From Demequina capsici (GTDB lineage Bacteria > Actinomycetota > Actinomycetes > Actinomycetales > Demequinaceae), in assembly GCF_032102965.1 (NCBI RefSeq), contig NZ_CP134880.1, positions 806,001-870,000 of the forward strand: a DNA stretch of 64,000 nucleotides, read 5' to 3'. This document shows, piece by piece, positions 34,993 to 45,793 of this stretch (its first letter is position 1; each line of letters opens with the position of its first letter). The notes below the pieces were generated by a model. It worked only from the letters and a program-made list of their open reading frames with translations, ran no database searches and was not told the origin of the DNA. The position numbers and the translations under genes were made by a program.

Positions 34993-36155
34993 GACTCCAA
35001 GCGCTGAGGAGCGCCGCCATCACCGCAGCCGTGGTGCTCGCCTCGTTCGTCGCTGCAGGGCTGCTCATCATGGTCAGCGGCGCGAACCCGCTCGTCGGCC
35101 TCCAAGGCTTCGTGTCGGGCCTGTTCGGCTCCCCGTACCGGATCGGCGAGCTGCTCGTGGGCGCCGTGCCGATCGGGATCGTGGCGCTGACGCTCATCCC
35201 CGCCTTGCGTGCAGGTGTCTTCTCGGTGGGCGCGGAGGGTCAGGTGGCCATCGGAGCCCTCACGTCGGGCGCCGTGATGCTCGCCATCGGCGACGGCGCT
35301 CCGGCCCCGGTGTACTGGCTCGGCGGTGCCGTCGCGGGGGCCCTCGGCGGTGCCGTCGTCAGCCTCCTGCCCGCATTCCTCCTGGTGCGCTGGGGAGTGA
35401 ACGAGATCCTGTCCACGCTGCTGCTCAACTACATCGCCGCAGGGTTCCTCGCGTTCTCCCTGCGCACATGGCTGGGCACCGATGAGGCGGTGGCGACCCC
35501 GCAGAGCGACCCGCTCCCGGACGCGGCCAAGCTGCCGTCCCTCATTCCGCACACCCGTGCGCATCTGGGCATCCTCGCGATGATCGTCATCGCCGCGGCG
35601 TTCGTCTGGTGGCGCCGTACCGCTGCGGCGACCCGCATCGCCGTGTTCGCGGAGCGTCCCCGGTTCGCCGAGCGGCTCGGCGTGAGCCGCGCGGGCACCA
35701 TCTACCGGACGATGCTCGTCTCAGGGCTCGGCGCCGGTCTTGTCGGCTACCTTCAGCTCGCGGGCCTGAACTCACGGATCTACACCTCGGTGACCGGGGG
35801 CGTCGGCTTCAGCGGCATCGCTGTCGCGCTGCTGGGCCAGCTCGTGCCTGCCGGCATCGTGCTGTCCGCGGTGCTGTTCTCCGCGCTCACGGTCGGCGCC
35901 GCGGGCATCCAGTCCGCGACGGGCTCCATCCCCTCGTCGATCGCCGACGTGATCAAGGCTGTGATCCTGCTCGGCATCGCTGGGGCGATGGGAGCGGCCG
36001 CGCGTCGCCAGACCATCGCGCCGCGGACCCCTGCGCCGGACGCTCCCGACCCGGCGGGCGACGAGCGGGCGACCGGCGACAGTGCCGTCGATCCTGCTCA
36101 CGTCCCCGAGGGCCGATCCACGCGGACGGTCGACGACCAAGGAGCGGCACGATGA
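34989..36155 (+). CDS. Nucleoside ABC transporter permease 1 (YufP/NupB-like)
   Basis: A 388-aa membrane protein of the RbsC/BPD_transp_2 class with about ten helices. Conserved elements: FSVGAEGQVAIGAL (EGQ motif), WGVNEILSTLLLNYIA and the cytoplasmic FAERLGVSRAGTIYRTMLVSG. A hydrophilic C-terminal tail of about 45 residues rich in Asp/Pro is not typical. The start overlaps the ATPase stop (ATGA), and its stop overlaps the second permease. Confidence 0.9.
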   Translation: MRLQALRSAAITAAVVLASFVAAGLLIMVSGANPLVGLQGFVSGLFGSPYRIGELLVGAVPIGIVALTLIPALRAGVFSVGAEGQVAIGALTSGAVMLAIGDGAPAPVYWLGGAVAGALGGAVVSLLPAFLLVRWGVNEILSTLLLNYIAAGFLAFSLRTWLGTDEAVATPQSDPLPDAAKLPSLIPHTRAHLGILAMIVIAAAFVWWRRTAAATRIAVFAERPRFAERLGVSRAGTIYRTMLVSGLGAGLVGYLQLAGLNSRIYTSVTGGVGFSGIAVALLGQLVPAGIVLSAVLFSALTVGAAGIQSATGSIPSSIADVIKAVILLGIAGAMGAAARRQTIAPRTPAPDAPDPAGDERATGDSAVDPAHVPEGRSTRTVDDQGAAR

Positions 36156-37057
36156 ACGCCTCGCTATGGATCGCGATCCTCGCCGGTGCCGTCGCGCTCG
36201 CGACCCCCTTGATCGTCGCGGGCCTGGGCGAGACGCTCGTCGAGCGCGCGGGACGCCTGAACCTCGGCATCGAGGGGATGATGGCCATGGGCGCGTTCAC
36301 CGCCGTGTGGACGGCATCGGCCTCAGGCCCGTGGGCGGGGCTCGCGGCGGCGATCGCGGTCGGCGTGCTGATGGCGCTCGTGATGAACGTCGCCGTCTAC
36401 CGGTTCGGCGCGAACGAGGTGGTGGTGGGCCTCGCCATGACCATCCTTGGCCTCGGGCTGAGCACCTACCTGTACCTGATGTGGATCCCGGCAGGAGAGG
36501 TGAACCGCAGCGTCGACGTGCTGCCTCGCATCGAGCTGGGGCCCCTGGCGGACCTCCCCGTGCTGGGGCAGGTCCTGTTCGACCACGACCTCATCGTCTA
36601 CCTCATGGTTCCGGTCGTGCTCGGATTCTGGTGGGTCATGACGCGCACGACCATCGGGCTGCGCGTCCATGCCTCGGGCGTCGACCCGGAGTCCGCCCAG
36701 CTGAGAGGGGTGCCCGTGCGGAAGGTGCGCGCACGCGTCCTGCTGGTCGGGGGAGCGATGGCGGGTCTCGCGGGCGGCATCATCCCGGCGGGGGACATCG
36801 GCTCCTTCACGCCGGGCATCACCGCCGGCCGCGGATACGTGGTGCTCGCCGTCGTGATCATGGGACGGCTGACGCCTCTCGGCGTGACCGCGGGTTCGTT
36901 GCTGTTCGCCTTCTTCGAGAGCTTCGCGCTGCTGGGGCAGGGCCTCGGGTTCACGGTGCCGAGCGAGGTCTACTCGACCCTCCCGTACGTGGTGACGCTC
37001 GTGGTGCTCGTCGTGTCGTCCCGGACTCAGCTGCGCGCGCTGGCGTCATCCGCATAG
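36152..37057 (+). CDS. Nucleoside ABC transporter permease 2 (YufQ/NupC-like)
   Basis: 301 aa, about eight to nine helices. LGETLVERAGRLNLGIEGMM is the hallmark start of this subfamily (split across helix 1-2), and FGANEVVVGLAMTILGLGLS and SAQLRGVPVRKVRARVLLVG match the NupC-type coupling loop. It pairs with permease 1 to form the channel. Last gene of the operon; a strong terminator follows 8 bases later. Confidence 0.92.
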   Translation: MNASLWIAILAGAVALATPLIVAGLGETLVERAGRLNLGIEGMMAMGAFTAVWTASASGPWAGLAAAIAVGVLMALVMNVAVYRFGANEVVVGLAMTILGLGLSTYLYLMWIPAGEVNRSVDVLPRIELGPLADLPVLGQVLFDHDLIVYLMVPVVLGFWWVMTRTTIGLRVHASGVDPESAQLRGVPVRKVRARVLLVGGAMAGLAGGIIPAGDIGSFTPGITAGRGYVVLAVVIMGRLTPLGVTAGSLLFAFFESFALLGQGLGFTVPSEVYSTLPYVVTLVVLVVSSRTQLRALASSA

Positions 37058-37064
37058 ACCTGGG

Positions 37065-37107
37065 CGCGTGCGCTCCCACCCTCCTCTCTCCCGGTGGGGC
37101 GCACGCG
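37065..37107. terminator. Bidirectional intrinsic terminator
   Basis: CGCGTGCGC plus CCCACC pairs with GGTGGG plus GCGCACGCG, a 15-bp stem with one bulged T and a pyrimidine-rich 12-base loop. It separates the convergent nucleoside permease and creatininase-family genes. Confidence 0.85.
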
Positions 37108-37121
37108 TCACGGCAGGCGCG

Positions 37122-37892
37122 TCAGTTGAGATCCGGGGCGGACGCGGACGGGTGCACTGCTCCGCCCAGCGCATCCAGGTGACGCTGGACCGCTGCCGCG
37201 GAGTGCTGCTCGAGCAGCATGAGCAGACGCTGTCCCTTGTCGGCGGTGGCGGGTCGCGGATCGCCGAACACGCCAGAAGGCGACAGGGTGTCGAACCGGA
37301 GCGGGCGCATCCCGAAGTCCGCGGGAAGCTCGGGATAGCTCGCGGCCATCCGGTCGGACCGCACGGTGCCGGGCGCGAGGGCCATCACCAGCGATGTCTC
37401 GATCTCGTCGGCGTGGCACAGGCCGGGCGCCGCCCACGGCGTCTCCTTCACGTCGTCGCCCGCCTCGATCAGGCCGGGGTAGTCGAGCACGATCACGTCG
37501 ATCGACTCGGTGGCGAGCTGCTGCGCCGCGGAGTGCAGCGGCAGCCGGTTCCCGTAGTCGCCGTTGACGATCACGGTGGTGGTGATGCCGAAGCCCGTCA
37601 CTGCGCGTACCAGGTCGAGGCAGACGGCGGTCGTCGTCGCCGCGCTGAGCGAGACGGTGCCCGGGAAGCCGGCGTTGTCCCAGGTCTGGCCGTAGGGCAC
37701 CGGCGGCATGAGGATCGCGTCGAAGCGTGCGGCGAGGCGGCGCGCCAGCCCGTCGGCCTGCAACGTGTCGGTGGACAGCGGCAGATGGGGGCCGTGCTGC
37801 TCGAGGGCGCCGAAGGGGAGGATCGCGAGCGTGCCGCCGGCGGCGACGTGCTCCTGAACGTCCGTCCAGCTGGAGGTCGCGAGCTCGATCAC
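37122..37892 (-). CDS. Creatininase-family amidohydrolase
   Basis: 256 aa, the usual length. ILPFGALEQHGPHLPLSTDT contains the Glu, His and Asp metal ligands of the creatininase fold, and VNGDYGNRLPLHSAAQQL and LCHADEIETSLVMAL supply further conserved ligands. Family members hydrolyse cyclic amides or act in mycofactocin and riboflavin-related pathways; the substrate here is unknown. Start: GTG at 37892, overlapping the TesB stop by 4 bases (GTGA), so both are translated together. Confidence 0.9.
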   Translation of the reverse strand: MIELATSSWTDVQEHVAAGGTLAILPFGALEQHGPHLPLSTDTLQADGLARRLAARFDAILMPPVPYGQTWDNAGFPGTVSLSAATTTAVCLDLVRAVTGFGITTTVIVNGDYGNRLPLHSAAQQLATESIDVIVLDYPGLIEAGDDVKETPWAAPGLCHADEIETSLVMALAPGTVRSDRMAASYPELPADFGMRPLRFDTLSPSGVFGDPRPATADKGQRLLMLLEQHSAAAVQRHLDALGGAVHPSASAPDLN

Positions 37893-38776
37893 GCGGGGAC
37901 CTGAGGCATGCGCACCATGCCCTCCTGGGCGACGGTCGCCACCAGGCGACCGTCCTCCGCGAAGACCCACGCGCCGGCGAGGCCGCGCCCGCCCTGGGCC
38001 GTGGGCGCGTCCTGCACGTACAGCAGCCACTCGTCGGCGCGCGCCGGCCGGTGCCACCACATCGCGTGGTCCAGGCTGGCGAACGAGATGTCGGGCGTGG
38101 CCCACGAGGCGCCGTGGCGTCGCAGGATCGGCTCCAGGATGATCTGGTCGGAGGCGAACGCGAGCAGCGCGCGGTGCGTCAGGTCGGTGACGTCGACGGC
38201 GGTGCGGGCCTTGATCCAGGTGGACTGGTAGGCGCGCGGCTGACGGTCGGGACGGAGGAAGATCGGCCCTTCGACGTGCCGCACGTCGAACGGCGCCCGC
38301 TGCAGCCAGAAGTCGGCGGTGGGGTGCCCGGCGAGGGGCGCGAACACGTCGACGCCGGAGGTCAGCTCATCGGGGCCCGGCACCTCCGGCATCACTACCT
38401 GGTGCTCCGGTCCCTCCTGCTCGAGCTGGAAGGACGCGATCATCGACAGGATGGGCGCTCCCTCCTGGATCGCATGGGTGCGTCGTGCGGAGAAGGAACG
38501 GCCGTCGCGCAGGACCTCCACCTCGAAGTCGATGGGCTTCGAGGCGTCGCCTGCGCGCAGGAAGTAGCCGTGCATCGAGTGGACGGGACGGTCGGGGTCG
38601 ACGGTCAGGCCGGCGGCCACGATCGCCTGGCCGAGCACCTGGCCGCCGAAGACGCGGCCGCCCGGCATGGGGAGCGACTGGCCGGTGAAGCTGGTGTCCG
38701 CCGTGCGCTCCAGGTCGAGCGCCGCGAGGCCGGACGCGACCGCCTGGTCGGCCCACGTGTCGAGGGTGTGAGTCAT
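37889..38776 (-). CDS. tesB: Acyl-CoA thioesterase II
   Basis: 295 aa with a double hot-dog fold. VFGGQVLGQAIVAAG and VHSMHGYFLRAGD mark the first half, and ISFASLDHAMWWHRPARADEWL with the conserved DHAMWFH-type motif the second. It hydrolyses medium- to long-chain acyl-CoAs to free acids and CoA. The active Asp/Gln/Thr cluster appears intact (MHGYFLRAGD; ASLDHAMW). The small gap to the globin gene upstream (82 bp) may hold a promoter. Confidence 0.93.
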   Translation of the reverse strand: MTHTLDTWADQAVASGLAALDLERTADTSFTGQSLPMPGGRVFGGQVLGQAIVAAGLTVDPDRPVHSMHGYFLRAGDASKPIDFEVEVLRDGRSFSARRTHAIQEGAPILSMIASFQLEQEGPEHQVVMPEVPGPDELTSGVDVFAPLAGHPTADFWLQRAPFDVRHVEGPIFLRPDRQPRAYQSTWIKARTAVDVTDLTHRALLAFASDQIILEPILRRHGASWATPDISFASLDHAMWWHRPARADEWLLYVQDAPTAQGGRGLAGAWVFAEDGRLVATVAQEGMVRMPQVPA

Positions 38777-38858
38777 GACGTCGAGACTATCCGCAGGTGT
38801 CGAAGGTTCCGTGGCACGGCTGCGCGTCGCGTGCGGGCGATGGCCCCGCAGGACGAGG

Positions 38859-39311
38859 TCACGGTCGCGGGGTCTCGTCGAACGTGTTCACCATCGAGTG
38901 CGCCGCGCGCTCGAGGTAGTCCATGAGGGTAGCGGTGTGCAGCGGCGCGAGGCCCGCCTCGGCGACGGCGGCGCGCATGTGGAGGATCCACCGGTCGCGC
39001 GCCTCCGGGTTGACGTGGAAGGGCTGGTGCCGCATGCGCAGACGCGGGTGTCCTCGCTGCTCGGAGTAGGTGCCGGGCCCTCCCCAGTACTGCTCGAGGA
39101 ACATGGTGAGGCGCTGTACCGCGCCCTCCATGTCGTGCTCGGGGTACATGGGTCGCAGGATGTCGTCGTCCCTCACGCCTTCGTAGAACCTCACGACGAT
39201 GCGTGCGAAGGTCGGGTGTCCGCCCACCGCGTCGAAGAAGCTCTGGCCCTCGTCGGCCACCGGTCCTGCACCCACCCTCATCCCGGGCGCCGGCGTGGTC
39301 GCGTCGCTCAC
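38859..39311 (-). CDS. glbO: Group II truncated haemoglobin (trHbO)
   Basis: 150 aa. [20 protein letters not shown] begins the two-over-two globin. [20 protein letters not shown] includes the trHbO-specific WGGP and Tyr, MRHQPF carries the proximal haem His, and RWILHM holds the conserved Trp of helix G. trHbO proteins bind O2 and react with NO or H2O2, supporting aerobic metabolism. The ATG at 39311 shares four bases with the stop of mscS, so it is coupled to the mechanosensitive channel. Confidence 0.94.
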   Translation of the reverse strand: MSDATTPAPGMRVGAGPVADEGQSFFDAVGGHPTFARIVVRFYEGVRDDDILRPMYPEHDMEGAVQRLTMFLEQYWGGPGTYSEQRGHPRLRMRHQPFHVNPEARDRWILHMRAAVAEAGLAPLHTATLMDYLERAAHSMVNTFDETPRP

Positions 39312-40450
39312 TCGTCCCCCTCGCCTTCCACGTCGCCTTCGTCACCGCGGACGACGGAGCCGCTGCGGGTCCTCTCGTCGAGGCCGGGCTCGTGGGCGGG
39401 GTCGGCGTGCGTGGGAGAGGCTGCCGCGCGGAGGTCTGCCGGCGCGGGCTGGGACAGCTTGAAGCCCTGGTGCGGCAGGGACATGGCGATGCCGCGCTGC
39501 GCGAACTCCCGGCGGATCTCGCGCCGCAGCGCGCGCATGACGTCCCATTGGGTGGCGGGCTGCACCTGGATCAGGAGGCGGACGGTGACGGAGTCGTAGT
39601 CGAACGACTCGATCCCGGGCACCTCGGGCTCCGACAGGATGGAGCTGTCGATGTGCTCGTCGGCCTTGCGTGCGGCCTCGACAGCGGCCAGCATCGCCTC
39701 GCGCGCCTCGTCAAGGTCGGTGTCGTATCCGAGCTTGATCTCCAGCATGGCGCGCGACCACAGGCGGGTCATGTTGCCCACCCGGGTGATGTTCCCGTTC
39801 GGGACGTACCACATGGTGCCGTCCACCGACCTGAGCCTGACGGAGCGCAGGCCGATCTCCTCGACCACGCCGGACGCCTCGCCCACGTCGATGATGTCGC
39901 CCACCCCGTACTGGTCCTCGACCAGCATGAAGACGCCCGCGATCAGGTCCTTCACCAGCGACTGGGCGCCGAAGCCGAGCGCCACGCCGACGATTCCCGC
40001 GGAGGCCAGCAGCGGCGCGATCGAGATGCCGATCTGGGCAAGCACGATCAGCGTCACGGTGGTGATGATCAGCACCGCGAGCGTGGAGTTGAGGACGATG
40101 CGGATGGTGCGGGCGCGCTGCTTGCGGCGCTCGCGCTCCAACCGTGCGTCGAGCGTGTCGTTGAGCGGGATGCTGATGCGTGCTCTCTTGAGCGCGGATC
40201 GTGCCTTCCGCTCGGTGAGCGGCAGGCCCTCCTCGATGGACCGGGTCACGAGGGTGATCACCCAGCGACCTGCGGCCCAGAGCAGGAGCCCGAGCACGAT
40301 CATGACGCCGATGAACGCGAGGTTGCCCCAGCCGGACCCGAAGGTCCGTTCGAAGTAGCTCGACCACTGGTCCACCGTCTCGCTGCCGGGCAGCGGCGTG
40401 ACGGAGGGCTCCGGCGTCGTGGACGTCGGCACGGGCAGGAGGGCAAGCAT
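39308..40450 (-). CDS. Mechanosensitive ion channel, MscS family
   Basis: 380 aa: three membrane helices (residues about 35-60, 125-150 and the pore helix) then the soluble beta and alpha/beta vestibule. The pore region [20 protein letters not shown] and [15 protein letters not shown] are diagnostic. It opens under membrane tension to release solutes on hypo-osmotic shock. The charged C-terminal tail is long. ATG at 40450 is used; GTG codons at 40462 and 40465 are alternatives. Divergent from malQ. Confidence 0.9.
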   Translation of the reverse strand: MLALLPVPTSTTPEPSVTPLPGSETVDQWSSYFERTFGSGWGNLAFIGVMIVLGLLLWAAGRWVITLVTRSIEEGLPLTERKARSALKRARISIPLNDTLDARLERERRKQRARTIRIVLNSTLAVLIITTVTLIVLAQIGISIAPLLASAGIVGVALGFGAQSLVKDLIAGVFMLVEDQYGVGDIIDVGEASGVVEEIGLRSVRLRSVDGTMWYVPNGNITRVGNMTRLWSRAMLEIKLGYDTDLDEAREAMLAAVEAARKADEHIDSSILSEPEVPGIESFDYDSVTVRLLIQVQPATQWDVMRALRREIRREFAQRGIAMSLPHQGFKLSQPAPADLRAAASPTHADPAHEPGLDERTRSGSVVRGDEGDVEGEGDE

Positions 40451-40543
40451 TCCGGGAATCACCACGCTCACTACAGTAACCAGTGGATCGGGCACGGCGA
40501 GTCGGCGCCGACGCCCTGTGCCGCTCGCGCGCAGGATGGCAGG

Positions 40544-42691
40544 ATGGACGACGTGACCGAATCTGGCGCCGCCGTCCACGAAAGCCCCTCGTCCGCCCTG
40601 CAGGAGCTGGCGCGGGCCTGTGGCGTGGCGCTCGACTACACCGCCGCATCGGGCGAGCACAAGACCAGCTCCGCGGCCGCGATCCGTGCCGTCCTCGCAG
40701 CGATGGGCGTCGACGGGTCGGACGATGACAGGTGCCGCGAGGCGCTCGGGCGGCTCGAGGACCTGCGATGGGCCCGGCTGGTGCCCGCGGTCACGGTGCT
40801 GCGCGAGGGTGCCGACGCGGTGATCCCTGTGCACGTGCCCGACGGTGAGCCCGCCGCGGCGTCGCTCACGCTGGAGACCGGCGAGCACCGTGACCTGGAG
40901 CAGGTGGACGTCTACGTCCCGCCCCGCGACGTCGCCGGCCGCCGGATCGGCCGTGCGTCGTTCCGCCTGCCCGGCGACCTTCCGTTGGGGTGGCATCGGA
41001 TCGAGGGCGTCACGACCGGCATGCGCGGCAAGGGCTGGGTCGTCGTCACTCCTCGCCGCATCGAGATCCCGCAGGAGGTGCGCGAGGCGAGGCCGTACGG
41101 CCTTCACACGCAGCTGTACTCGTTGCGCTCCACCCGGTCGTGGGGCCTGGGCGACTTCGCCGACCTGGGCGATCTGTGCGCGCTCGCGAAGGTGCGCGCC
41201 GGTGCGGACTTCGTGCTGGTCAACCCGTTGCACGCCTGCGAGCCCGTGCCGCCGATCTCGAACTCGCCGTACAGCCCGTCGTCGCGGCGCTACCTGAACG
41301 CCACCTACATCCGCGTGGAGGACATCCCCGAGGTCGCGTACCTGCCGAGCCAGCAGCGCGCGGTGCTCGAGTGGGAGTCCGAGCGGCCGCGCAGGGTGGA
41401 CGCGACGGATGCGCTGCTGGATCGCGACGGTGCGTGGCGGGCGAAGAAGGCCGCGCTCGAGCACGTGTTCAAGGCGACGCGGTCGATCGGGCGCGACGCA
41501 CAGTTCGAGGCGTACTGCATCCGCGAGGGTCGGGCGCTCGAGGACTTCGCCACCTGGTGCGCGCTCGCGGAGGCGCACCGAGGCGTGCCGTGGCCCGCGG
41601 AGATGGCCAAGCCTCATTCGCAGGAGGTCGCGCAGTGGCGCGAGCAGCACCCTGACCGCATCATGTTCTACGCGTGGCTGCAGTGGATCGCGCAGGAGCA
41701 GCTGGCCCGTGCCCAGTCCAGAGCACGTGAGGCAGGCATGATGATCGGCGTCATGACCGATCTCGCGGTCGGCGTGCATCCCGAGGGCGCGGACGCATGG
41801 GCGCTTCAGGCGGTCCTTGCGCGAGGGGTCGGTATCGGAGCTCCTCCTGACGCGTTCAACCAGAAGGGTCAGAACTGGGCGCTGCCGCCGTGGAATCCCC
41901 GTGCGATGGAGGCCGCCGCGTACCTGCCGTTCCGCGACCTCGTGCGCGCCGCCGTCGCCAGCGCTGGTGCGCTCCGGATCGATCACGTGCTCGGCCTGTT
42001 CCGCCAGTGGTGGGTGCCGGACGGGCATCAGGCGGACGACGGAGCGTATGTGCATGTGGATCATGAGGCGCTGATCGGCATCGTCGCGCTCGAGGCGCAG
42101 CGTGCCGGCGCGATCGTGATCGGCGAGGACCTGGGCACCGTCGAGCCCTGGGTGATGGCCTACCTCAACGAGCGGGGGCTTCTGGGCACGGTGGTCCAGC
42201 GCTTCGAGTGGCGCGACGGCCACCCGCTCGCGCCCGAGGACTACCGCGAGGATGTGCTGGTCGCGGTCACGACGCACGATCACCCGCCCACTGCGTCATA
42301 CCTGGCAGGCACCGACCTGGATGTGCCGGAGGAGCTGGGGCTGCTCGTCGGTGACGTGGAGCGGATGCGTGAGCAGGGACGACGCGAGGTGGCCGACCTG
42401 ACCCGGTACCTGGACGAGCGCGGCTGGCTTCCGGTCGAGCACTCGGATGAGGACGTGCTGGCGGGCATGCACACCCTGGTGCTGCACACTCCTGCGCTGC
42501 TGTGCGCGATCGCGGTCACCGATCTGGTGGGGGACATGCGGACGCAGAACCAGCCGGGCACGTTCACCGAGTATCCGAACTGGCAGATTCCTCTCACCGA
42601 CTCCAACGGCGTGCCGGTGCTGCTCGACGACCTGTTCGACCACCCCCGCGTCCGACGGCTCGTGACCCGGCTCAAGACGGCGCGCAGCTAG
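40544..42691 (+). CDS. malQ: 4-alpha-glucanotransferase (amylomaltase)
   Basis: 715 aa, a GH77 enzyme that transfers maltodextrin segments between glucans in glycogen or maltose metabolism. The nucleophile Asp is in ALRIDHVLGLF, the acid/base Glu in VIGEDLGTVEPW, and the third carboxylate in TTHDHPPTASY. An N-terminal extension of about 170 residues with a beta domain is usual for the actinobacterial and E. coli-type long MalQ. The ATG at 40544 has AGGATGGCAGG before it. Confidence 0.95.
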   Translation: MDDVTESGAAVHESPSSALQELARACGVALDYTAASGEHKTSSAAAIRAVLAAMGVDGSDDDRCREALGRLEDLRWARLVPAVTVLREGADAVIPVHVPDGEPAAASLTLETGEHRDLEQVDVYVPPRDVAGRRIGRASFRLPGDLPLGWHRIEGVTTGMRGKGWVVVTPRRIEIPQEVREARPYGLHTQLYSLRSTRSWGLGDFADLGDLCALAKVRAGADFVLVNPLHACEPVPPISNSPYSPSSRRYLNATYIRVEDIPEVAYLPSQQRAVLEWESERPRRVDATDALLDRDGAWRAKKAALEHVFKATRSIGRDAQFEAYCIREGRALEDFATWCALAEAHRGVPWPAEMAKPHSQEVAQWREQHPDRIMFYAWLQWIAQEQLARAQSRAREAGMMIGVMTDLAVGVHPEGADAWALQAVLARGVGIGAPPDAFNQKGQNWALPPWNPRAMEAAAYLPFRDLVRAAVASAGALRIDHVLGLFRQWWVPDGHQADDGAYVHVDHEALIGIVALEAQRAGAIVIGEDLGTVEPWVMAYLNERGLLGTVVQRFEWRDGHPLAPEDYREDVLVAVTTHDHPPTASYLAGTDLDVPEELGLLVGDVERMREQGRREVADLTRYLDERGWLPVEHSDEDVLAGMHTLVLHTPALLCAIAVTDLVGDMRTQNQPGTFTEYPNWQIPLTDSNGVPVLLDDLFDHPRVRRLVTRLKTARS

Positions 42692-42761
42692 CCCGTCACG
42701 TGGGGACGTGGGTCCCGGATCGGTCCGAATCTGTGTCGATCAACCCGGTTTCCTTGCCAGG

Positions 42762-42777
42762 TGTGATGCATGTCACA
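42762..42777. promoter_or_regulatory. Perfect CRP/GlxR-like site in a 3'-3' intergenic region
   Basis: TGTGATGCATGTCACA has exact TGTGA and TCACA arms. It lies between convergent malQ and pepN, where no gene start is expected. TACGGT at 42800-42805 would be a -10 element placing the site at about -42, a class II activation position on the plus strand. Confidence 0.5.
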
Positions 42778-42882
42778 GCGCCGCGGCGCCGCACGTCGTT
42801 ACGGTGGCGGTGGACAGCGCCCGTGACCGCTCGGTGCGTCGGACGGTTGATGGGGGTCGGCCGACGCGCTGGGCGTCCGCGG

Positions 42883-45465
<2,583 letters not shown>

Positions 45466-45793
45466 GGGAAGAAGTCTTCCACGCGACGAGCGCCGGGAGC
45501 TCGACGACTCGGGTCGGCCACGTCCCAGCCATGATCGGTGACGCGTCACCCCAGGTTTGAGCGCGATCTCCCCGCGTCGCGTCCGCACCGATTGCTGCGG
45601 CTGACCGCCGGTGCGACACTGAAGCAGTCGTCCTCAGTGTGAGATATGTCACACCGTCGTACATACATCTGAGGCGGCTCATTCGGCACACCTGCACAGG
45701 TCGTCGTCGAAGGGGGACGGGTGCCGACGGCGCGCCCGCGCATGGAGAGGTGTGCCCACACCTAGCCAGCTCTCCAGCTGAGGGGAACCCACC
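45466..45793. other. Divergent promoter region of pepN copy 1 and the repeat surface protein
   Basis: 328 bp without a gene. It contains the CRP-like site at 45638-45653 and an inverted repeat ACACTGA (45616-45622) with TCAGTGT (45634-45640) overlapping its left edge. TACATACAT at 45660-45668 could be a -10 region for the plus-strand gene. Confidence 0.55.
45638..45653. promoter_or_regulatory. Perfect CRP/GlxR-like site upstream of the repeat surface protein
   Basis: TGTGAGATATGTCACA fits the GlxR pattern TGTGA-NNTANN-TCACA exactly, and G and C on either side extend the palindrome to 18 bp. Its centre is about 148 bp before the surface-protein start. Confidence 0.6.
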
